Source of the DNA: Macrotrachela quadricornifera
Taxonomy: Eukaryota > Rotifera > Eurotatoria > Philodinida > Philodinidae
NCBI GenBank assembly: GCA_022393335.1
Contig: JAJEKB010020536.1
Coordinates: 353,478-417,477 of the forward strand
Direction: 5' to 3'
DNA length: 64,000 bases
Both the position numbers and the translations under genes were made by a program. Shown here piece after piece: positions 61,101 through 64,000 of the stretch. Under the pieces are notes generated by a model. That model was not told the DNA's origin, made no database searches, and saw nothing but the letters and a program-made list of their open reading frames with translations. Numbering within the stretch: position 1 is the stretch's first letter; every line of letters begins with the position of its first letter.

Positions 61101-62830
61101 ATTTTATCAAAATTGAAGAAAACTCTTGTACACCGTGATTGAGATCACCCGGAAACACTAACGATTTTGTTTGAAGACTTTCACAACTTGTGCCAAAAGA
61201 TCAATGCAAAACTGGGCGGTATCAATGGTGTTGTCAATCTCAAAGCAGCTCTGAGTCATCCCTCAACTGAAGACCTCTTCATGTTTTTCGGTGCGAATGT
61301 AATAAGAACAGCCAAAGTTATACAGAAAGCAAATCTGAACAGTATTTTTATTGTAGATCATTCGTACAACTAGTTCTACTTCTCAACCATCGATCGCTGC
61401 TGTTGTTGGTTCGTGCGATCCAACTGGCAGTCGCTATGCGGCGCGTCTCTGTGAACGTACGTGATTCATACTTTTTTTCTTCCGAGAATATCTGTTCTTC
61501 GTTTATAGAATACCCGAAGGCAGGTCGTTGTTCGATAGAGATCATTAAAGACTTGGATACGATGGTGACTGACTTGCTTCAAGTATTCGCTCGCACATGT
61601 GGTGGTCGACTACCGAACAAAATCATCTTTTACCGTGACAATGTTGAAGATGAACAGTTACAGAAGATTCTCGATAATGAAGTCAATAAAATCAAAACTG
61701 CCTGTCGAAGTAAGTCTTCCATTTTCCCTAATGATAAATTGAGTTTTGCTCTAGTTGTTTATGTCAACAAGCTTCTACCAAGATTGACATTCATTAGTGT
61801 TAATAAACGACATAAAACGCGTTTTTTTGCCTACAATGGTCAATCGACGGCTAATATTGAAGCAGGTACTGTAATCGACCGAGATATAACCAGTCCATCA
61901 CAATTCGACTTTTACCTGTGTTCACAAACCACGCTGTAAGTGTCTGTTATTTCATAACACCTCCGAATAAGTATGCTTATAGGTTAGGTACATCGTGTCC
62001 AGCTCATTATCATGTCCTTCAAGATGAAATTGGCTATAGCAGCGACGAAATTCAGCAGCTTACCTATTGGGTATTATCATTATATAAACTATGCGTCGAT
62101 TTTTCATAAATTTTCTGCGAGACACGATATAAGTGTTGAAGTATTGAAGTAGAAATTCGAACTATTTCCCATGAACAGTTGCAGAAAACTTAGCAATGTC
62201 TTCCTACATCAGCAACGATCAAAAATCGTGATAGAAATATAAACAACATTTCCCCTTCGCAGTGTGATAGCTTTGCCATGAAAATGAAAGGCCATTACAG
62301 GATTAGTTTAAAACAGGAATCAATTTTTTAAACATATTTGTCCTGTTATGTTCGACCACACGAACAGTGATTTATAATCATTAATATCTTCCATCATCAA
62401 CATGAACTAACAGTAGCTATGAATTTAAAAATTGAAACGTAGGTTGGTAAATTTCATTCTTTACGACATACGCAGATTTATCGCATTTCGCGTTCTAATT
62501 TCATAACGATTGCTTCGTCATCTTTTTTTACAGCTTTGTCATACAGATGCTCGTTGTACAGCGTCGGTCTCAGTTCCAGCTCCGGTTCATTATGCTCGAC
62601 TAGCCGCGAAAGCTGCCCATGCATTTGACTTTGACGACGAAGATGACCGAAATCAAAACAGGTAAACAAATGATGTTTTTGTTATTTCTGCTTTTGCTCA
62701 CTTTTTTCTGTGATTTTTTTTCTGTAGTGACGATAATTTCGACTTAGCTGAAAATTTATCACTTGAAGATATTAAAACAAAAGTTATGATACTCAATGAG
62801 AAAATTCAAGACAATATGTGGTTTATTTGA
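40104..62830 (+). CDS. Argonaute (AGO-clade) protein, 14 exons, predicted slicer-dead
   Basis: Exons: 40104-40579, 40629-40921, 40974-41183, 41241-41488, 44886-45081, 45137-45342, 45407-45659, 61144-61298, 61357-61456, 61509-61709, 61755-61935, 61983-62070, 62534-62661, 62728-62830. These sum to 2,838 nt (945 aa) and keep frame at all 13 junctions, all GT-AG. Most introns are 45-66 nt; the exceptions are intron 4 (3,397), intron 7 (15,484) and intron 12 (463). Order: N domain, ArgoL1 ([17 protein letters not shown]), PAZ ([17 protein letters not shown]), L2 ([12 protein letters not shown]), MID ([20 protein letters not shown]), PIWI ([36 protein letters not shown]), end MWFI. In family terms it binds a small-RNA guide and silences complementary RNA. 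The MID 5'-phosphate residues (Y, K, Q and the Lys of INAKLGG) are kept. The catalytic positions read N679, E723, D756, R891 against D-E-D-H, so slicing is probably lost. AATAAA follows the stop at 62833. The 5' end is the least certain part. Confidence 0.88.
42147..43192. mobile_element. Palindromic element, about 1.05 kb
   Basis: GACTAGGCATGCACCGAGCC at 42147 mirrors GCTCGACGCATGCCTAATAG at 43172-43192. Pairing continues inward through CCCGGGAATGACC-type words, GGTCCTCAAC satellite units, CTAGTAACTCAGTACCTG and GTAGAGCACTCTTGATAAC to a centre near 42669 (CTGATTGGCTG against CAGCCAATTAG). Confidence 0.85.
43758..44385. mobile_element. Palindromic element with MITE family 1 at its centre (second copy)
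   Basis: The arms start AACGAGGGAACCTCC and mirror at GGTGGTTCCCTTG. They share TTTGGGCTCAT/ATGAGCCCAAA and GGTAGGACTCATAG. The centre 43914-44236 is MITE family 1 copy 3. The layout parallels 35622-36254. Confidence 0.75.
46206..47090. other. Left interior of intron 7, degenerate repeats
   Basis: AT-rich. From 46730 to 47090 it contains recurring words such as AAACGTTTATGAAAG, GTTTATGAAAGTGTAACG and AACCCTTAAAGGG in both orientations, a degenerate short-repeat family. No gene. Confidence 0.4.
47092..47240 (+). repeat. 60-bp tandem repeat with a 10-N gap
   Basis: Units of AAAAGGTTGATTGATGGGTAG followed by AATCTCACTACTAAATCTC repeat at least three times. A run of 10 N lies at 47175-47184. 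A further unit lies at 48030-48070, beyond the mariner-like MITE, so the MITE split the array. Confidence 0.8.
47253..48026. mobile_element. Mariner-like full palindrome, 774 bp
   Basis: It starts CTTGGGCCATATCAAAAGTA and ends with the mirror of CTTAGGGCATACCAAAAGTA, flanked by TA on both sides (47251-47252, 48027-48028). The arms of about 380 bp pair throughout, with a centre near 47640. Same terminus family as 29422-29976 and 31633-37021. Confidence 0.85.
48030..48590. other. Intron 7 spacer
   Basis: It begins with a leftover 60-bp repeat unit, then A-rich sequence grading into the 79-bp array. No gene. Confidence 0.4.
48590..51740 (+). repeat. 79-bp degenerate minisatellite, about 3.1 kb
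   Basis: A purine-rich array with consensus AATTGAAAAAAGATAGTTTC then ACTTATTGCTCAA then GATGATTTCGAAAAGAAAA. Between 49807 and 51074 the GATAGTTTC-type landmark recurs 17 times at 75-84 bp spacing, mostly 78-80. Units diverge strongly. Alternate units seem to carry ACTC.CATCTGA or AAGACGAAGTTGA, hinting at a dimer. No open frame persists. Confidence 0.8.
51755..51937 (+). CDS. Coding-like island inside intron 7
   Basis: A 60-codon frame ([10 protein letters not shown], then [20 protein letters not shown] and [16 protein letters not shown]) at the end of the minisatellite. It is not repetitive and reads more like protein than the surroundings. A possible acceptor (TTTTCATAG) precedes the second part. 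It may be a captured exon or chance. No function assigned. Confidence 0.2.
   Translation: MDVICICFCFHRRNLDAVECFCDEAILTALHIIECVDQVFALKNENDRGVRFIRWDTWFS
51940..52849. other. Intron 7 spacer, AT-rich
   Basis: Nothing recognisable; AT-rich with stops in all frames. Confidence 0.4.
52850..53095. mobile_element. Hairpin MITE family 2, copy 1
   Basis: The left arm TTTAAAAGAGCATTTCAGGATGC and the right mirror GCTCTTTCAAACCAG enclose about 245 bp. The shared terminal motif is GTTTGAAAGAGCAT. Other copies: 55905-56155, 57498-57625, 59521-59770. Confidence 0.65.
53096..53540. repeat. Dispersed repeat shared with 56160-56420 and 58713-58970
   Basis: Around 53140-53350 the sequence shares GAAAATCATTTTCGTTTTTT-type, AACCAATGTTGTTCCTGAAA and AAAAATTGACTTTTTTGG words with 56200-56420 (same strand) and 58800-58960 (opposite strand). 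The matching 70-80-codon frames in these copies are by-products of the shared repeat. Confidence 0.6.
53541..54320 (+). repeat. Degenerate tandem repeat, AATAAACCCTTTTAT type
   Basis: At least ten units with AGAATAATAAACCCTTTTAT, AAGAATGTGGAATAATCTAC and CCTTAAACGTAGA in order; spacing alternates between about 50 and 70 bp. Overlapping minus-strand frames are repeat artefacts. Confidence 0.8.
54500..54955. mobile_element. Small TIR element, about 455 bp
   Basis: ACATGCGCGGGATCAGTTCTAG...CCCCGCC-type words on the left mirror TAGCGGGGCTGGAATTGAGA and GGTTCCGCACATGTCTAG on the right. An internal third copy of AGCAGGGCTGGAA lies near 54670. No coding frame. Confidence 0.6.
55905..56155. mobile_element. 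Hairpin MITE family 2, copy 2
   Basis: TTTTTTGTTTGAAAGAGCAT...GATGCAGGTGCT on the left mirrors AGCACCTGCAG...GCTCTTTTAAACAAAAAAAA on the right, with AAGGAGCC/GGTTC-type inner pairing. Confidence 0.75.
57498..57625. mobile_element. Hairpin MITE family 2, copy 3 (short)
   Basis: A compact hairpin of about 128 bp: TTTTTTTGTTTCAAAGAGCA and ATGCAAAACATGAC mirror GTCATGTTTTGCAT and TGCTCTTGGAAACAAAAAAA. Flanking AATTTCTCTTTTGTTACC also mirrors (57470-57490 against 57636-57655). Confidence 0.8.
57970..58335. mobile_element. GC-rich fold-back, about 365 bp
   Basis: The left block (57970-58085: GATGCGCACGGCGACAGTTG) and the right block (58198-58335: CAACTGTCGTCGTGCGCATC) are inverted. GC content is much higher than the surrounding intron, with many GTGCGCA words. 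Minus-strand frames of 95-146 codons are compositional artefacts. Confidence 0.7.
58455..58712. repeat. Inverted pair around 58.46 and 58.70 kb
   Basis: GGTCAAAAAAATGAGCTCG (58474) mirrors CGAGCTCACTTTTTTTGACC (58682). About 250 bp overall; non-coding. Confidence 0.6.
58971..59520. repeat. Spacer with GGTCCTCAAG-family satellite (59260-59435)
   Basis: Positions 59260-59435 hold five units built on TATAGCCCTTGAGGTCCTGT and CTACCCCCATA, members of the family listed at 17340-17616. The rest has no recognised content. Confidence 0.65.
59521..59770. mobile_element. Hairpin MITE family 2, copy 4
   Basis: TTTTGTTTGAAAGAGTGCATCG...ATGCAGGGCA on the left mirrors TGCCCTGCAT...GACATGTTCTTTCCAATGAAA on the right, about 250 bp. 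Confidence 0.7.
60185..60868. mobile_element. 684-bp palindromic insertion with TA duplication
   Basis: It interrupts the right arm of the intron 7 element between TA (60183-60184) and TA (60869-60870). The uninterrupted left arm (about 45980-46000) shows the empty site with a single TA. The arms share AATCGACATCACTCACATAG and TAATACGAACAAATTCATTT with their mirrors. Terminal words are AAAGCGATGTTCC / GGATCATCGCCTC. Tc1/mariner-like by target site (inference). Confidence 0.85.
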
Positions 62831-62832
62831 GT

Positions 62833-62838
62833 AATAAA
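62833..62838 (+). terminator. Polyadenylation signal of the Argonaute gene
   Basis: AATAAA starts 3 bases after the TGA stop, followed by a T-rich stretch around 62890-62940. This is very close to the stop and would imply a short 3' UTR; later signals are possible. Confidence 0.5.
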
Positions 62839-62839
62839 T

Positions 62840-63400
62840 AAGACAAGCAGATCAATCATTCATTTCTGGATATTGAACACAAGATAAATGTTACTTTTTA
62901 TATATCAGTCATTTGTGTCTTTTTATTCTTTGATTTATTTTGCAGAGATAAAGCGAAAAAGATTTTGTGAATATGTGTATGTCTGACTTTTATCATTTCT
63001 GGACTGCATTTTAAGCTTACGTTAGGTTCTTCTATCGCTGTTGTCTTCAAGTAACTATTAATACATGATGACGCATATTATTTATATAAACTGCTGCAAA
63101 TAAGTTTTACTTAAAACAGATTCCCATCAATTGCAGATGCTCATCGCCTAAAGTAAACATCACATAACAGCAGACAAAACTGTTGTTGTGAGTAAAATTT
63201 AGTATTTTCTGCATTGAAACCCACACTCACTCATGACCCAGATTTTCCGCCCAATTTTGTATGTAAAAAATTAAAAGACATCATAATAAACGGAAGAACA
63301 AAGTCATTAAGTGAAGAAGCGTAGTATTCAATAAGATTCAACAAACAAAAAATGACACATCTCTGTCATAATGCAGCTAAATCAACCGAATTCTTTATCA
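62840..63400. other. Intergenic region after the Argonaute gene
   Basis: AT-rich with no recognised gene or repeat. Confidence 0.45.
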
Positions 63401-63407
63401 TTGGTAA

Positions 63408-63734
63408 TTGCGTGTTCAAACGACAGAGGCGTATAAGGATGTAAATCGATCCACCAACGAATCACTGAAAGAAATACATCATTTGATGCAGAATTTTACG
63501 GCTATTCTTTCTGGAACAAATTCAATCGATTTCAAAAACGATCAGATGATTTTCAACTTCACTTTAATGTACTCTATTATTTGTGCATTCCAATGGGATA
63601 AGATAAAAACAGTATTTCTTTGTCTGACTGAAATTAGTCTCATTTGGAAGAGTGTCAAATTTGGGATAAAATTATATATGAACCATCGACAAATACTAAG
63701 CATGAACGAAAATTACAGGAACCAAAATGTATGA
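63408..63734 (+). CDS. Weak hypothetical ORF or exon
   Basis: A frame of about 108 codons ending at TGA 63732-63734. It lacks an ATG at its start, so it would have to be a downstream exon or start at an internal Met. The content is protein-like: NRSTNESLKEIHHLMQNFTA with N-glycosylation-type sequons, then a hydrophobic part (MYSIICAFQW). Family unknown. Confidence 0.25.
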   Translation: MRVQTTEAYKDVNRSTNESLKEIHHLMQNFTAILSGTNSIDFKNDQMIFNFTLMYSIICAFQWDKIKTVFLCLTEISLIWKSVKFGIKLYMNHRQILSMNENYRNQNV

Positions 63735-63778
63735 AAATGCATGTTCTAAGTAAGTTAACAACATTCGGACTTCTTAAG

Positions 63779-64000
63779 TGCTTAGAGAAGGTTTTACAAC
63801 TGCCTTTCATCTTTAGAACCTGATGCAGTTTTTCATGAACTGCACGCTGGTCTAGTTTTCATGCCAAAATTTTCTGAGGTCAAATAGCGTCGAAAGTATT
63901 GTTTTTTTCGAGATCCATGGTTGTTTCTCGCTTTCAAAGTTCTTAGAAAATGGCTTTACAATTGACTTTCGTCTTCAGAATCTGATGTAGTTTTTTACAG
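63779..64000 (+). repeat. Direct repeat, about 163-bp period
   Basis: CTTAGAGAAGGTTTTACAAC...GAACCTGATGCAGTTTTT (63780-63835) recurs as CTTAGAAAATGGCTTTACAA...GAATCTGATGTAGTTTTT (63943-63998). The array runs off the window edge. Confidence 0.7.

Larger units (their letters stand above)
45717..61143. mobile_element. 15.4-kb fold-back element forming Argonaute intron 7
   Basis: The left arm 45717-46205 is the inverted match of the right arm 59965-61143 (the latter enlarged by a 684-bp insertion). The terminal words CTCAACCACGGTATACAAGAG-type and its mirror ending TTGAG differ by a few substitutions. The left end lies 4 bp after a complete short intron 45660-45712 (TTTTCAG). The right end TTGAG is immediately followed by Argonaute coding sequence. 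No transposase frame. The interior is filled with satellites and other elements, listed separately. Confidence 0.85.

Noticed and set aside
30293..61143. Retrotransposon or telomere-associated retroelement content
   Set aside because: No reverse transcriptase, endonuclease or gag frame and no long terminal repeats were seen; all elements recognised have inverted termini.
61167..62109. Separate small genes over the PIWI region and over 40738-45863
   Set aside because: Each frame matches a consecutive part of Argonaute, and GT-AG junctions join them in frame, so they are exons, with readthrough into short introns.

Overview
The window looks like a gene-poor, transposon-rich stretch of an animal nuclear genome. 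It is AT-rich, uses the standard code, and its introns are GT-AG and mostly 44-70 nt long. It contains a 14-exon Argonaute gene. I infer a rotifer, most likely a bdelloid (Rotaria, Adineta or Didymodactylos type). The grounds are the tiny introns, the family knowledge that bdelloids have many Argonautes, and a giant GTPase-SecA-VWA protein of a kind I associate with rotifers. The species is not proven by the sequence.

Layout. 1-1.3 kb: inverted arrays of short degenerate repeats. 1.94-11.74 kb (+): one uninterrupted 3,265-codon gene that joins a GTPase domain, a very long helical stalk, a SecA-type motor ATPase and a von Willebrand A domain. 12-16.5 kb: coding remnants, a 400-N gap and unassigned DNA. 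16.55-25.8 kb (-): gene B, a 441-aa hypothetical protein. Its second exon is split by a 7.8-kb fold-back element. 26.68-28.01 kb (+): gene C, a second hypothetical gene, divergent from B. 28-40 kb: no genes; a hAT-like composite element (30.29-39.67 kb) carries mariner-like and piggyBac-like insertions and a 605-bp inverted duplication. 40.1-62.83 kb (+): the Argonaute gene, with a 3.4-kb intron and a 15.5-kb intron filled with nested fold-back elements and satellites. 62.8-64 kb: one weak ORF and a direct repeat.

Two observations stand out. First, in gene B and in Argonaute a large terminal-inverted-repeat element sits 4-5 bp downstream of a normal 3' splice site. Deleting it in silico restores a short intron and an open frame. 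In both genes the element's own terminal repeat supplies an in-frame substitute acceptor, so each insertion became a giant intron. Second, the Argonaute keeps its guide 5'-phosphate pocket but has N-E-D-R where slicers have D-E-D-H, so it is probably catalytically inactive. The GTPase-SecA-VWA gene is the most unusual protein. All splice models were derived by hand from GT/AG sites and frame; no search or RNA data were available.
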